From NCBI GenBank assembly GCA_036787065.1, contig DAIQPZ010000003.1:1-49872 (forward strand): a stretch of 49,872 bases of DNA, written 5' to 3'. Below the pieces are notes generated by a model, which was not told the origin of the DNA, made no database searches, and worked only from the letters and a program-made list of their open reading frames with translations. The DNA comes from JAJYIW01 sp036787065. Lineage in GTDB: Bacteria; Chloroflexota; Anaerolineae; Anaerolineales; Anaerolineaceae. Positions 16,524 through 25,661 of the stretch are shown in pieces. Position 1 is the first letter of the stretch, and each line of letters opens with the position of its first letter. The position numbers and the translations under genes are program-made.

Positions 16524-17423
16524 TTATTCCTTGATCTTGCATACACCCACCGGTTGGTACTGCGGGTCCCATTTTCCCCATGGCATGCCATTATCGCCGG
16601 ATTTAAAGTAAAAGCTGGCCAGCCTATTTTTTAACTCGGTGCAGTTAACCAAAGCGGTCATAAGCTGGTTATACTGTGCATAATTCGATTGGATCGATTC
16701 GGGCAGATCGAATGACCGCCGCAGGCTGGTTTCGGTATAACACCAACCCTGAGACGATTGGTGGAACCAATCCTGGTCGCGGCTTGCCCCCAACGTGGCC
16801 AGCAGGATGCCACCTCTTTTCAAAACGCGCATTAATTCGGCCACCACCAGAGGTAAGTTGGCGGGAGGGTTATGTTCGAGGGCGGAGACGGCCACAATCG
16901 CATCCAGGCTGCCATCCTGAATGTCGGCCAGGTTGCACAGATCCTGGTTATAAATGCTCACACGCCCCTGGCTCTTGCCAGCCAGGTAGACCATCGCGAC
17001 CCCCGCGCTGCCTTTGACGAAATTAGACAGCTTTCCAACCGGGTGAGCGGCAGTTTTAACGTTATGCCACCACACATGGGCCGGCGACCAGAGATCGCTG
17101 GGGCGCAGCCCGTTCACCCGGTGGCGCAAACGGTAGCGCAAAGACAGCGCTGTCCGGCTTGAACGGTCGATACTGACCACTTCAGCGCCGTGCCTGGCTA
17201 AAAACCACTGCATCAGACCAGAACCTGCCCCAGCGTCCAGTATCTGCTTACCTTTGATCTCACCCAACTGGGAGATAATCCACGACAGGTCCAACAAGTA
17301 ATGCCAGCCAAGACCGATCTTCAGATCGTGAGCCAGCCGGCGTAGGTCTTCTACCGTGGCGCGATGCTGATCTAACAGGCTTACCGGCAGAATTTCAATT
17401 TTTTCTTGTTGAGATGGGTTCAT
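16524..17423 (-). CDS. Class I SAM-dependent methyltransferase
   Basis: 299 residues, soluble. The SAM-binding motif I is I-L-D-A-G-A-G-S-G-L-M (61-71), followed by V-V-S-I-D-R-S-S; motif IV is represented by L-D-A-I-V-A-V-S-A-L-E-H-N near 177-189, and R-V-L-K-R-G-G-I-L-L-A-T is the post-motif strand. Likely methylates a sugar or a glycan intermediate, given transferases on both sides; 1 base separates it from the preceding stop. The exact acceptor cannot be read from sequence. Confidence 0.8.
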   Translation of the reverse strand: MNPSQQEKIEILPVSLLDQHRATVEDLRRLAHDLKIGLGWHYLLDLSWIISQLGEIKGKQILDAGAGSGLMQWFLARHGAEVVSIDRSSRTALSLRYRLRHRVNGLRPSDLWSPAHVWWHNVKTAAHPVGKLSNFVKGSAGVAMVYLAGKSQGRVSIYNQDLCNLADIQDGSLDAIVAVSALEHNPPANLPLVVAELMRVLKRGGILLATLGASRDQDWFHQSSQGWCYTETSLRRSFDLPESIQSNYAQYNQLMTALVNCTELKNRLASFYFKSGDNGMPWGKWDPQYQPVGVCKIKE

Positions 17424-17424
17424 A

Positions 17425-19056
17425 TCAATCCTGTAGGTAAAATGTTTTTCCGTTTAGCAGGCCATCCAGCAGCGTTCGAAGGGTAGATGAGTGGTCTGGA
17501 AGTAAATCTTGCCAGTTGAAATCGGTCAGGCGAACAAAGCCCTGAGGATAACTTTCGGTTTGCAGATAACGGTCAAATGGCAGCGACGCGCGGAAAAGTT
17601 GGAAGTACATAAACCGGCGTGCATTACGAGAAAATTCTGAAGGCGCTTCAACCAGGTCGGCCTGGATAAACTCATTAAGGATCTTTACATACGCCTCAGG
17701 GGTGGTGGGCAGGTAAACTGTCGGGCGGTCCGGGAGGTGGTAGCGAACTTTTCCACCACACAGCACAGATGCGCCCATGATTGCAGCTTCCAGGCAGATA
17801 GTGGAATTATAAGCCAGAACAAATTTAGCGCGCTGCACCAGTTCGTATGAGCTGATGAATTGGTGCGAATCGATGAAAACCGTGTTGGGAAGCTGGTCAA
17901 AGCCGGACTGCTTGACCCATTCGCGTACGGTTTCACGGCTGGCCTTGCCAGGCCGGCCTTCATCCGGGTGTGCACGTATGACAAACAGAGTGTCTGGAGC
18001 CTGGCGAGCGCATGCCAGCACCTCGTCGAGCCAGGCAAACATGTCCTTGAAAATCACATTCCCATGTCTCTGGCTGGTGTCGAAGATCACATTGGTAAAT
18101 ACCGGCGCCATCTGACGGAATTGAGCCGCCTTGTTTAGGAAGGCTTCATCCAGGCCTTTCATTTCCGGCCAAAATTGGATTCCGGCCATCTGGAACCTGC
18201 CATGGAAGCGTTGTTCCAGGTAAGCATCCAGGCGGGCATTTTTTTGCGCATCCAGCTCGAAATCGGGTGGGATCTCGATTGGATACGCGGTGGCTTCACC
18301 GTCAGTGAAAAAGACTGAAAAAGGCAGGAAGGCTGTCTCGTGGGAAAATGCCGGGATACCCCGTGCCTGAGCTAACCAGCGGGCGATCGCTTCGGGGAAG
18401 AAGGTGCCATTGAAAACTATCACCGCGCGGGGAGAATACAGGTCCAGCGCGCGGGTGAACTCGTTGGCGATAGACCAGGCCGAAAGGATGAACTGGCGAA
18501 AAAGGAAACGGGTCGGTTCATCTTCCACCAGATTGTGCCGGCGCAGGCTCCAGCGCAGCGAAGTGAGCGCCATGGACCCCAATGGCAGGTCGTGATAACT
18601 GAATTGGCTTAGCTCATCCACCGAAAGCGCGCTTATCGCCCGAATCAGATCTGCGTTGGGCTGGTATTTAACCGGATGGATCCTTGCCCCATGATATAGG
18701 GCTTTTGATTCAGACATACAGGCTGCGCAGGGGGGTTGAGCCAGGTGATTATCGCGGTCTGTGCCCAGTACGCAGCGCGTCATGCCTTTCTGACAGACAA
18801 AATGGACCACAGGTACACCCGACAGGCGCAGCGACCAGGCAGTCAACAGGGAATAAGCAGCGTTCAGGCTGAGACCCATCAGGCGCGTGGTCGCGTTGAA
18901 TACAAGCACCGGTCGTTCGTCATTATCGGGATATGCCGCGGCGGACTGGATGGCGATGGCTCGCGCCATACGCTTTTCGCGCAATTGATTGCGTCGCAGC
19001 GCCCAGGCAACATTAATTCGCTTTTTGAGCGAAGTGAATAAATTCGGTTTCAACAA
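17425..19056 (-). CDS. Capsule-type GT-B glycosyltransferase-like protein
   Basis: 543 residues starting at a TTG codon (complement of 19054-19056) with AGG upstream; no better start is seen. Two Rossmann-like halves are suggested by V-L-V-F-N-A-T-T-R near 50-58 and a C-terminal block with L-F-V-I-R-A-H-P-D-E-G-R, I-D-S-H-Q-F-I-S-S-Y-E-L and A-Y-N-S-T-I-C-L-E-A-A-I-M-G, the pattern of capsule polysaccharide biosynthesis proteins and other GT-B enzymes that use CMP- or UDP-sugars. A C-x-x-C pair (P-P-C-A-A-C-M) is present near 130. It resembles the 38897-40504 protein in size and C-terminal motifs. Adjacent to the phosphatase/cytidylyltransferase fusion. Confidence 0.68.
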   Translation of the reverse strand: MLKPNLFTSLKKRINVAWALRRNQLREKRMARAIAIQSAAAYPDNDERPVLVFNATTRLMGLSLNAAYSLLTAWSLRLSGVPVVHFVCQKGMTRCVLGTDRDNHLAQPPCAACMSESKALYHGARIHPVKYQPNADLIRAISALSVDELSQFSYHDLPLGSMALTSLRWSLRRHNLVEDEPTRFLFRQFILSAWSIANEFTRALDLYSPRAVIVFNGTFFPEAIARWLAQARGIPAFSHETAFLPFSVFFTDGEATAYPIEIPPDFELDAQKNARLDAYLEQRFHGRFQMAGIQFWPEMKGLDEAFLNKAAQFRQMAPVFTNVIFDTSQRHGNVIFKDMFAWLDEVLACARQAPDTLFVIRAHPDEGRPGKASRETVREWVKQSGFDQLPNTVFIDSHQFISSYELVQRAKFVLAYNSTICLEAAIMGASVLCGGKVRYHLPDRPTVYLPTTPEAYVKILNEFIQADLVEAPSEFSRNARRFMYFQLFRASLPFDRYLQTESYPQGFVRLTDFNWQDLLPDHSSTLRTLLDGLLNGKTFYLQD

Positions 19057-19069
19057 AGTGGCCTAACCT

Positions 19070-20233
19070 TTATTTTTTTTCGATCAACCGTTCGCACAAT
19101 TCACGGACGGCCCCGTATCCGCCCCGCCGGGTCAGAACCAGGTCTGCCTGCCTCAATGCTCCCGCCTCGGCGTCAGCGACAACCACCGCGCAACCCACCA
19201 GCGGGAAGCAAGGTACGTCATTCATATCATTGCCCAGGTATACGGTACAGGCAGGATCGAGGTGGCGTTCTTGTATTAAATTGCGTAGGGCTGTGGCTTT
19301 ATCGTTGATACCCTGCAACACGAGTATTTTCATTTTCCGGCAGCGCGCGGCCACTACGGGATTGGTCTCCATCGATAAAACAATTGCTTCAATGCCAGCC
19401 TGGCGCAGATAAATCAGGCCCAAACTGTCGCTGCGGTAAGCGGAAATTTGTTCGTGACCTTCTTCATCCACCCAGACACGGTTGTCGGTGAGTACACCAT
19501 CAAAGTCGAGCACGAGCAGCTCCGTTTTTTCTGGCAGTGCGCGGGGTGTGTGCCCCGCGTAGACGATATCCTGCAGCGCGTGATGAATGGTCCATTCGGT
19601 CCACTGCCAGCCAGCCGGTTGGTGCAGATCGGGTGAGAGGGCAGGCTCCAAAACCAGAGGAATGGTGTGCGCCGTCTCATTCCAATGCTCTGATAGGATA
19701 GACTCAAGGCGGACTGCAAGGACATGTCCCGTTTGAGCGAAAAGAAAGCCTTGTTCTTCCACTGGTTCGAGCTGTGTCTTTCCACGCATGGCCCACAGTT
19801 TCCCATCCGGTGAATTTAACGGTGCTACTGTTTGCACCAGTCGACCGGCAGGCTGAAGAGCTGCCTGGCTGGCCGCCTGGTCCACCAGGTTCTTGGGTCG
19901 TAGAGGGGCCAAGGGATCCAACCAAACCACAACATCGGGTTGAATGGATAATGCTTGGATAACCGCCCGAGTTATCCAGGGAAGGTCTGTGCTACCAGAA
20001 GCGAGCGACCATTGGCTCTGAGCAGCCAATGGTAAGACCTTCACGCCCGCTCCATTCGCCAGGCGCATGATCGCTTCATCCTGGGTAAGCACCACTGTCA
20101 TGGACACCGCCGCTGCACGCTGGCTGGCGGCCAGCGTATAAGCGATCAATGGGTGGCCGGCAAGGGACCGTTTTAGCAAGTCGGGATTCGACCAGGCAGG
20201 AATAATCGCCAGGGCCCCAGACATTTCTACCAT
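19070..20233 (-). CDS. Fusion: degenerate cytidylyltransferase-like domain + KdsC-like HAD phosphatase
   Basis: 387 residues in two parts. Residues about 5-225 follow the CMP-acylneuraminate synthetase fold (A-I-I-P-A, G-H-P-L-I-A-Y-T-L, V-W-L-D-P-L-A-P-L-R-P), but the CTP-binding R-G-G-S-K-x-x-P-x-K-N loop is replaced by W-S-N-P-D-L-L-K-R-S and the metal-binding D-I-D is not seen, so this half is probably not catalytic. Residues about 238-387 are a KdsC/N-acylneuraminate-9-phosphatase type HAD: D-F-D-G-V-L-T-D (243-250), N-D-K-A-T-A-L and G-N-D-M-N-D-V-P-C-F. Expected reaction: dephosphorylation of a nonulosonate phosphate. Start overlaps the upstream SDR stop (ATGGTAG). The order resembles animal CMAS proteins. 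Confidence 0.82.
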   Translation of the reverse strand: MVEMSGALAIIPAWSNPDLLKRSLAGHPLIAYTLAASQRAAAVSMTVVLTQDEAIMRLANGAGVKVLPLAAQSQWSLASGSTDLPWITRAVIQALSIQPDVVVWLDPLAPLRPKNLVDQAASQAALQPAGRLVQTVAPLNSPDGKLWAMRGKTQLEPVEEQGFLFAQTGHVLAVRLESILSEHWNETAHTIPLVLEPALSPDLHQPAGWQWTEWTIHHALQDIVYAGHTPRALPEKTELLVLDFDGVLTDNRVWVDEEGHEQISAYRSDSLGLIYLRQAGIEAIVLSMETNPVVAARCRKMKILVLQGINDKATALRNLIQERHLDPACTVYLGNDMNDVPCFPLVGCAVVVADAEAGALRQADLVLTRRGGYGAVRELCERLIEKK

Positions 20234-21057
20234 ACCGTGCGTCCCCCCTCAATAATCAAATTGCCCCCTGTCATGTAACTTGACGCATCTGAAACCAGGA
20301 ACAGCACGGCCCCTTTATATTCATCCACGTGGGCCATTCGCCCCATCGGAATCAGTGCGGTCAACTTTTGGACGAATTCATCGGGCTGCCCATTATACAC
20401 TCCGCCCGGCGAAAGGGCGTTGACGCGCACGTTCTGACTGGCCCAATAGGTGGCCAAATATCGCGTCAGGCCGATCAACCCGGATTTCACCACCGAGTAT
20501 GTCACGGGTTTCACCGGTTGGGCTTCTTCTGGCAGGCCAGGTTTGCGGTAAATACGCTGGTCCGGTGCGATCACCGCCAGGTCAGAGGCAATGTTTAAGA
20601 TAACCCCGCCATGGCCGGCCGCCATAACGCTGCCGATTACCTGGCTGCACAAGAAGGCCCCGGTCAGGCCGACCATCAGGTCGGCCTGCCAGGCTTCGAT
20701 CGGAAAATTTTCAAAGCGCGACCATTCTTCTTGACCGGGCTTTTTGTCTTCAACCTTGGGGTTATTGGCCGCGTTATTGATCAGGATGTCTACCCGCTGA
20801 TATTGCGCTAGAACGCCTTGTAAGAGGGCTTCAATCGAGTCACGCCGGGTGATATCGACTGCCAGGCCGCGGCTGTCCACAGGGTATTTTTCGCGTATCA
20901 TACGGGCAGTCTCTTCAGCCGCCCTGGGTTTTAAATCCGCGATCACCGGGATACCGCCGGCTTCCGCGATGGCTTCCGCATGTTTTCGCCCAAGTAAACC
21001 GGCGCCGCCGGTGATGATTGCGACCCTACCGGTGAGGTCAAAGAGATTGTTTACCAT
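20227..21057 (-). CDS. SDR oxidoreductase (PtmA-like)
   Basis: 276 residues. NAD(P) motif T-G-G-A-G-L-L-G (16-23), N-N-A-A-N-N-P near 94-100, active-site Ser in I-A-S-D (158) and Y-S-V-V-K (Y187, K191), with F-L-V-S-D-A-S-S-Y-M-T-G at the end. The N-N-A-A-N-N-P-K insert region and the long loop before the active site are reminiscent of flagellin-modification PtmA-type SDRs that accompany legionaminic acid genes; that assignment is tentative. RBS AAGGAA lies upstream. It precedes and overlaps the phosphatase fusion, so both likely act on the same sugar. Confidence 0.8.
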   Translation of the reverse strand: MVNNLFDLTGRVAIITGGAGLLGRKHAEAIAEAGGIPVIADLKPRAAEETARMIREKYPVDSRGLAVDITRRDSIEALLQGVLAQYQRVDILINNAANNPKVEDKKPGQEEWSRFENFPIEAWQADLMVGLTGAFLCSQVIGSVMAAGHGGVILNIASDLAVIAPDQRIYRKPGLPEEAQPVKPVTYSVVKSGLIGLTRYLATYWASQNVRVNALSPGGVYNGQPDEFVQKLTALIPMGRMAHVDEYKGAVLFLVSDASSYMTGGNLIIEGGRTVW

Positions 21058-21090
21058 ATTCTTGGATATTCCTTAACCACCAAAACCAGG

Positions 21091-23244
21091 TTAAGGTGTT
21101 GGCGTCACAACCTTGATGAAAAGATTTGAGATAAACATATTGTATCCAAGATTAAACACACTGCCACCATTGACCCCTGCGTAGAGGGTCAGGCGAGACG
21201 CCGGGTCTAATAATAAAGCATCCACTTCTGCCCCAGGGAGTGCAGAAGGGACCCAGGTGCTGCCACCGTCATCGGTTTTCATCAACCCATCCACCTGGGT
21301 GCCAGCGTAAAAGGTAGTTTTTCTTTCCGGGTCTATAGCCATCGCGTTGATCGCATCATTGGATAGGCCATATAAGCTCCAGGTAGCGCCATTATCTGGG
21401 CTGACATAAACTCCATTGGGTGTTCCCGCATAAAGTGTCGCTGGCGTGGTTGGATCTACCAATACAGATAGGACATTGAGAGAAGGCAGCTTATTTGACA
21501 AGTTGGTATAAGTACCCCCGTCATTATTGATCTGGACTAACCCCAGGTTGGATGTGCTGGCGATGATCGATTGAGGGTCGTTTGGATAGACGGCGATCGA
21601 GTTTACCTGCTCATCATAATAATCCACATGTTTCCAGGAGTGACCGCCATCTTTGCTCTGGTAAATGCCGTTCCCAAAGGTGCCCACGTAAAGGGTTATG
21701 GAAGGGGAAGTATGGGCGACAGCTACCCAGGTGGTCACAGGAATAGCGCTGCCCGCGTCGGGAGACTGGTTGATGTCGTGGTCTGGCTGGTAAGCGGAGG
21801 GGTTTGGTGGGAGTTTGATGGGTGATGCGGGCAGGTTGTTGTTAATCGCTGCCCAGGTCGTTCCACCATCTGGGCTGACGGCGATGCCTGAGTTTTCAGT
21901 CGCGACGTAAAGGGTGTTGGGGGTTTCCGGATCGACGGCCACGTTTTGGGCCCAATCCCACTGCCCGGGCCAACTAAAATTGGACCAGGTAGCGCCTTTA
22001 TCCGCGCTTTTGAATATGCCGGTTCCATTCGTCGCCGCATACAGTGTGGATGAGCTGAAAGGATCGGCAACGATGGCAGTTGGGGTGGTCGCGGATAGGC
22101 CCTGATTTACCGCCTGCCAGGTCGCGCCCCCATCGGTTGAACGGATCACCCCGGCGCCTTGCACACCCAGGAAGATGAACCCATTGGCCGGGTTAATCGC
22201 AATGGCGTTGATATCGGAGAAATTATCCCATTGCCCGGTGTAAGGTCTCCAATTGATTGCCAGGCCACCGTTCCCGTTATAGAAAAGGCCACCTGATTCT
22301 TTACCTGCGTAGACCAATGTTGGCGCGCCCGGGTTAAATGCAACAGTGCGGATTTTAGCCAGGTAAAAAGCCTTGCCGGCAAATTGCCAGTTGCCTTCAG
22401 CGCCGTCGCTGGTTTCGAATATACTACCGCCGCCCCACACCGCGACGAGCAGGTTATTGGAGTCTTGTGGATTGATTGCAAGGGAGCGAATCTTTAAATC
22501 ATCCGTATAAGGGAATTGTGAGGTGACCAACCCGCCGTTTTTGGCCTGCCAGGTTGCACCACCATCTTTGCTTTTATAGACACCTTGGCTGTGGGTTCCA
22601 GCATAAACGGTGGACGGAGTTTTTGGATCGAGCACCAGGCTGTATACCCACCCTTCAGGTAAACCGGTATTAATCGCCTGCCAGGTCGCCCCTGCGTCGG
22701 TGCTCTTAAACACACCCCCGCCCCAGTCACCGGAGGTCGTGCCATCTACATTGGCTTCCCGCCCGCCGGCATATAAATTGTTTGGGTTCACCGGATCAAC
22801 GGCCAATGTATAGATAATTTTATCCAGTATGACCTGGCTGGTTGAGGCAGTCCAGGTAAGACCGCCATCCGCGCTTCTGTAAAAACCCTGTCCGCGCGTG
22901 CCAGCAAAAACATTTGCCGGGTTGACCGGATCGATGGCCAGGGCGTAAACCGCTTTGCCGGTTAATCCGGTTAATGTCCACTGATCCCCATTGGTGGTCG
23001 ATTTAAAAACGCCATAATTCGATGCGGCGTAAAGGGTCGAAGTTGTATTCGGGTCGATTTTCAGATCATTGATGGTTCCACCGTATGGCCCCGACTCAAT
23101 TGCGAGGGGTGGATTGTTGATCGTGCTTGATACCTGCTGTGCTGCTTCTGGTTGGAATTGGGCTTTTACAGCCCCTGAAAAATCAACGGATCCCATCAGG
23201 ATCATGGCGATAACGGCGAATTGGAAAATTTTTTTGGCACCCAT
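21091..23244 (-). CDS. Secreted Asp-box (BNR) beta-propeller protein, copy 2
   Basis: 717 residues with an N-terminal signal peptide (M-G-A-K-K-I-F-Q then a hydrophobic core to about 27). The rest is a chain of repeats with the Asp-box pattern S-x-D-x-G-x-T-W (for example K-S-T-D-A-G-A-T-W, R-S-T-D-G-G-A-T-W), interspersed with A-I-D-P-x-N-P-x-x-x-Y-A-G-T strands, as in sialidase-like and VPS10-type propellers. Catalytic sialidase residues such as the N-terminal R-I-P are not visible, so a binding or structural surface protein is more likely than a hydrolase. The short end M-F-I-S-N-L-F-I-K parallels the end of its paralogue upstream. Both sit inside the nonulosonate gene group. Confidence 0.8.
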   Translation of the reverse strand: MGAKKIFQFAVIAMILMGSVDFSGAVKAQFQPEAAQQVSSTINNPPLAIESGPYGGTINDLKIDPNTTSTLYAASNYGVFKSTTNGDQWTLTGLTGKAVYALAIDPVNPANVFAGTRGQGFYRSADGGLTWTASTSQVILDKIIYTLAVDPVNPNNLYAGGREANVDGTTSGDWGGGVFKSTDAGATWQAINTGLPEGWVYSLVLDPKTPSTVYAGTHSQGVYKSKDGGATWQAKNGGLVTSQFPYTDDLKIRSLAINPQDSNNLLVAVWGGGSIFETSDGAEGNWQFAGKAFYLAKIRTVAFNPGAPTLVYAGKESGGLFYNGNGGLAINWRPYTGQWDNFSDINAIAINPANGFIFLGVQGAGVIRSTDGGATWQAVNQGLSATTPTAIVADPFSSSTLYAATNGTGIFKSADKGATWSNFSWPGQWDWAQNVAVDPETPNTLYVATENSGIAVSPDGGTTWAAINNNLPASPIKLPPNPSAYQPDHDINQSPDAGSAIPVTTWVAVAHTSPSITLYVGTFGNGIYQSKDGGHSWKHVDYYDEQVNSIAVYPNDPQSIIASTSNLGLVQINNDGGTYTNLSNKLPSLNVLSVLVDPTTPATLYAGTPNGVYVSPDNGATWSLYGLSNDAINAMAIDPERKTTFYAGTQVDGLMKTDDGGSTWVPSALPGAEVDALLLDPASRLTLYAGVNGGSVFNLGYNMFISNLFIKVVTPTP

Positions 23245-23283
23245 AAATAAAACCTGTGTCCATGATCTGCCATTTTTCTTGTA

Positions 23284-23315
23284 CTATCCCGGTCACAACT
23301 TTGTGACCGGGATAG
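23284..23315. repeat. 15-bp perfect inverted repeat between propeller genes
   Basis: CTATCCCGGTCACAA (23284-23298) and TTGTGACCGGGATAG (23301-23315) form a very stable hairpin with a 2-base centre. No T-run follows in the minus direction, so it may act in RNA processing or stability between the two propeller genes rather than as a standard terminator. A second, weaker GC-rich pair at 23332-23343/23360-23370 lies just downstream of the copy 1 stop. Confidence 0.65.
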
Positions 23316-23380
23316 CCATAGAATTTAAGTGAGCCCTGGGGCGACAGGCAGTCGGATACCGCCCCAGGCTTTATTTTGTC

Positions 23381-25588
23381 TTATTGCCCGGCGGGCGGTA
23401 GGAGCCTGATGAACAGGTTGGTAATGAAGACGGATGACGCCTGGTTAGCCTGATTAATCATGGCAATCCCGCCGCCATTGGTTCCGGCAAACAGGAGGCT
23501 GTCTGAAGCCGGATCCAGGATCAAGCTATCTACAGAAGCATTCGGTAGAGCCAGGCTGAACCAGTTACCACCGCCGTTGTTTGACTTCAAAACACCGGCT
23601 GTTAAAGTCCCTACATAAAATATATTTTTATTGGGCTTATCCAGGGCAATTGCATCGATTTCATACCCTGCCAGTCCGAAGAGGGCCCACGAAGCTCCAT
23701 TATCAGTGCTCTTGTAAATGCCATTGGTTGTACCGGCATACAGGGTATATGGATTGGTGGATATGTCGATGGCGGCTGATTGGACATCAAGTGAACCCAG
23801 GCCGTTGGTCAGGCTTACGGTGTTATACCCGCTGCCGGTAAAGCTGGCCCGGATCACGCCTTGGGCCGCGGTGGTGATTAAGGTGGTATTGACATCGTTG
23901 GGATAGGTCTGGATGGAAGTAATCACGGCCGAGGTGTAATCCACCGTATTCCAGGTATCACCCCCATTCAGGCTGTACCAGGTGCCGTGGCCTGAGGTTC
24001 CGGCAAAGAGGGTTACCGGGGTGGTCGCGGTTGCGGCAACCGTTGTGATGACTGGGAAGGCGTTGACTGCATCGATCGATTGGGGAGCGGTGTGCATATC
24101 GTCTGTAGAAAAACGCGATTTGGATTGGATGTTTACCACCGAAGTGGGTAAATTTTTATTAATCGCATTCCAGGTGGCCCCGTTATTTGTACTGACCGCG
24201 ATGCCATAATTATCCGTGCTGATATAGATGGTATTGGCCGTGACGGGATCGATGGCAACGCTGGTCATCCAGTCCCACTGGTCGGCCCACACTTTATAAG
24301 ACCAGGTGGCGCCTTTGTCGTAACTCTGGAATAAACCGGAGCCATAAGTGGCCGCGACCATATGCAATGGATTCTTATCATCCACCACCATCGCGGATAT
24401 CGTGGTGGCAGTGAAGCCTTTGTTAACCGCGGCCCAGTTAGCCCCACCATCGTTGGTTCGATAAATCCCCGCGCCGGATAGGGCGATAAGAATGTTTTTA
24501 TTGTTGATGGGGTTGATCACGATGGCGTTGATTTCCTTGAAAAAAGCAAAGGTGCTATAGGAAGCGCCTGCCGGATTCCAGTTGTCATTACCGCTCTGAT
24601 AGGTTCGGTAAAGTCCTTCGGTATCAAACCCTGCATAAAAGATAGACGAATTGACCGGATCGATTTTTACCGAACGGGTATGGAATTGGTAAAGGCCATT
24701 GGTGATGTTGGCCCAACCATGCTCAGCGCCATTTTCTGTCTTAAATACACTGCTTCCCCCCCAAACCCCTACCAGCAAAAGATTTGGATTTTGCGGACTG
24801 ATCGATAGGGAGCGGATTTTCAAGTTATCCAGATTCGGGCTGGTGGCAGAGGGAAAATTGGTCAGGCCCTCATTCCTGGATACCCAGGTGGCGCCGCCAT
24901 CGAAGCTTTTATAAACACCCTGTGAATGGGTGCCGGCATAAAGAATGTTTGTGATGGTTGGATCGATCGCCAGGGTGTAAACCCAGCCTTCTGGCAGGCC
25001 ACTATTGATTTGCGCCCAGGTAGAACCACCATCAGTGCTTTTATAGGCACCCCCACCCCAATTACCTGAGGTAGAACCATCCACGTTAATGCCACGGCCG
25101 CCCGCATAGATGGTTTGGGGATTGATTGGGTCTACGGCAATCGTATAGATGATTGCGGAACTCATCAAAGAGCTGTTCGCCACGGTCCAGGTCGTGCCGC
25201 CGTCTGTGCTTTTGAAAAAGCCGTTACCCCGTGTGCCAGCGTATATGTTATTGGGGTTGATCGGGTCGATTCCCAGGGCATATACCGTGGCCGAGGTCAG
25301 ACTGGTCAGTGCCCAATGATCACCCCCATCGATGCTCTTAAACACGCCGTAATTCGAAGCGGCATACAACGTATTCGGATTTTGGGGATTCATCACCAGA
25401 TCGTTGGCATTTCCACCCGTTGGACCGGGATAGGTGATCACTGGCTCATTGGTAGTTGCTGCATTTCGACCGGAAGAAGCCAACGCCCGGTTAGTACTTT
25501 GGGCGAGCACGACCCCGGTTGTATTCACAGTTCCGAGGATCAGAACTAGAACAACCCACATAAAACGAGAAACTTTTTTGTTGAACAT
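23381..25588 (-). CDS. Secreted Asp-box (BNR) beta-propeller protein, copy 1
   Basis: 735 residues with a signal peptide (hydrophobic stretch W-V-V-L-V-L-I-L-G-T-V near 11-21, cleavage likely after V-L-A-Q). About ten Asp-box repeats (K-S-T-D-G-G-T-T-W, R-T-N-D-G-G-A-N-W, S-T-N-N-G-A-T-W) with I-D-P-I-N-P-x-x-I-Y-A-G strands cover the whole mature protein, giving one or two propellers. It aligns with copy 2 along its length, including the tail V-F-I-T-N-L-F-I-R. RBS AAGGAAA precedes the ATG. It lies between the CMP-synthetase and the SDR of the sugar-acid pathway, so it could be a glycosylated surface protein or a glycan-binding protein (inference). Confidence 0.8.
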   Translation of the reverse strand: MFNKKVSRFMWVVLVLILGTVNTTGVVLAQSTNRALASSGRNAATTNEPVITYPGPTGGNANDLVMNPQNPNTLYAASNYGVFKSIDGGDHWALTSLTSATVYALGIDPINPNNIYAGTRGNGFFKSTDGGTTWTVANSSLMSSAIIYTIAVDPINPQTIYAGGRGINVDGSTSGNWGGGAYKSTDGGSTWAQINSGLPEGWVYTLAIDPTITNILYAGTHSQGVYKSFDGGATWVSRNEGLTNFPSATSPNLDNLKIRSLSISPQNPNLLLVGVWGGSSVFKTENGAEHGWANITNGLYQFHTRSVKIDPVNSSIFYAGFDTEGLYRTYQSGNDNWNPAGASYSTFAFFKEINAIVINPINNKNILIALSGAGIYRTNDGGANWAAVNKGFTATTISAMVVDDKNPLHMVAATYGSGLFQSYDKGATWSYKVWADQWDWMTSVAIDPVTANTIYISTDNYGIAVSTNNGATWNAINKNLPTSVVNIQSKSRFSTDDMHTAPQSIDAVNAFPVITTVAATATTPVTLFAGTSGHGTWYSLNGGDTWNTVDYTSAVITSIQTYPNDVNTTLITTAAQGVIRASFTGSGYNTVSLTNGLGSLDVQSAAIDISTNPYTLYAGTTNGIYKSTDNGASWALFGLAGYEIDAIALDKPNKNIFYVGTLTAGVLKSNNGGGNWFSLALPNASVDSLILDPASDSLLFAGTNGGGIAMINQANQASSVFITNLFIRLLPPAGQ

Positions 25589-25661
25589 GCGAATTTTCCT
25601 TTCTTATTTGGGGACCTTTTCTAGATTTACCGGCTGTAAAGTTCGTGACGTGCATTGGATG

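Noticed and set aside
17425..19056. Assignment of the 543-residue protein to a sialyltransferase family
   Set aside because: The pattern fits capsule-type GT-B proteins in general; no sialyltransferase D/E-D-G or H-P motif set could be confirmed.
21091..25588. Active sialidase assignment for the Asp-box proteins
   Set aside because: Asp-boxes alone are shared by many propellers; the arginine triad, R-I-P and Tyr/Glu pair could not be identified.
21091..25588. DNA-level tandem repeat or CRISPR-like periodicity
   Set aside because: The repeated pieces are diverged protein repeats in frame; there are no constant-length direct repeats with unique spacers.
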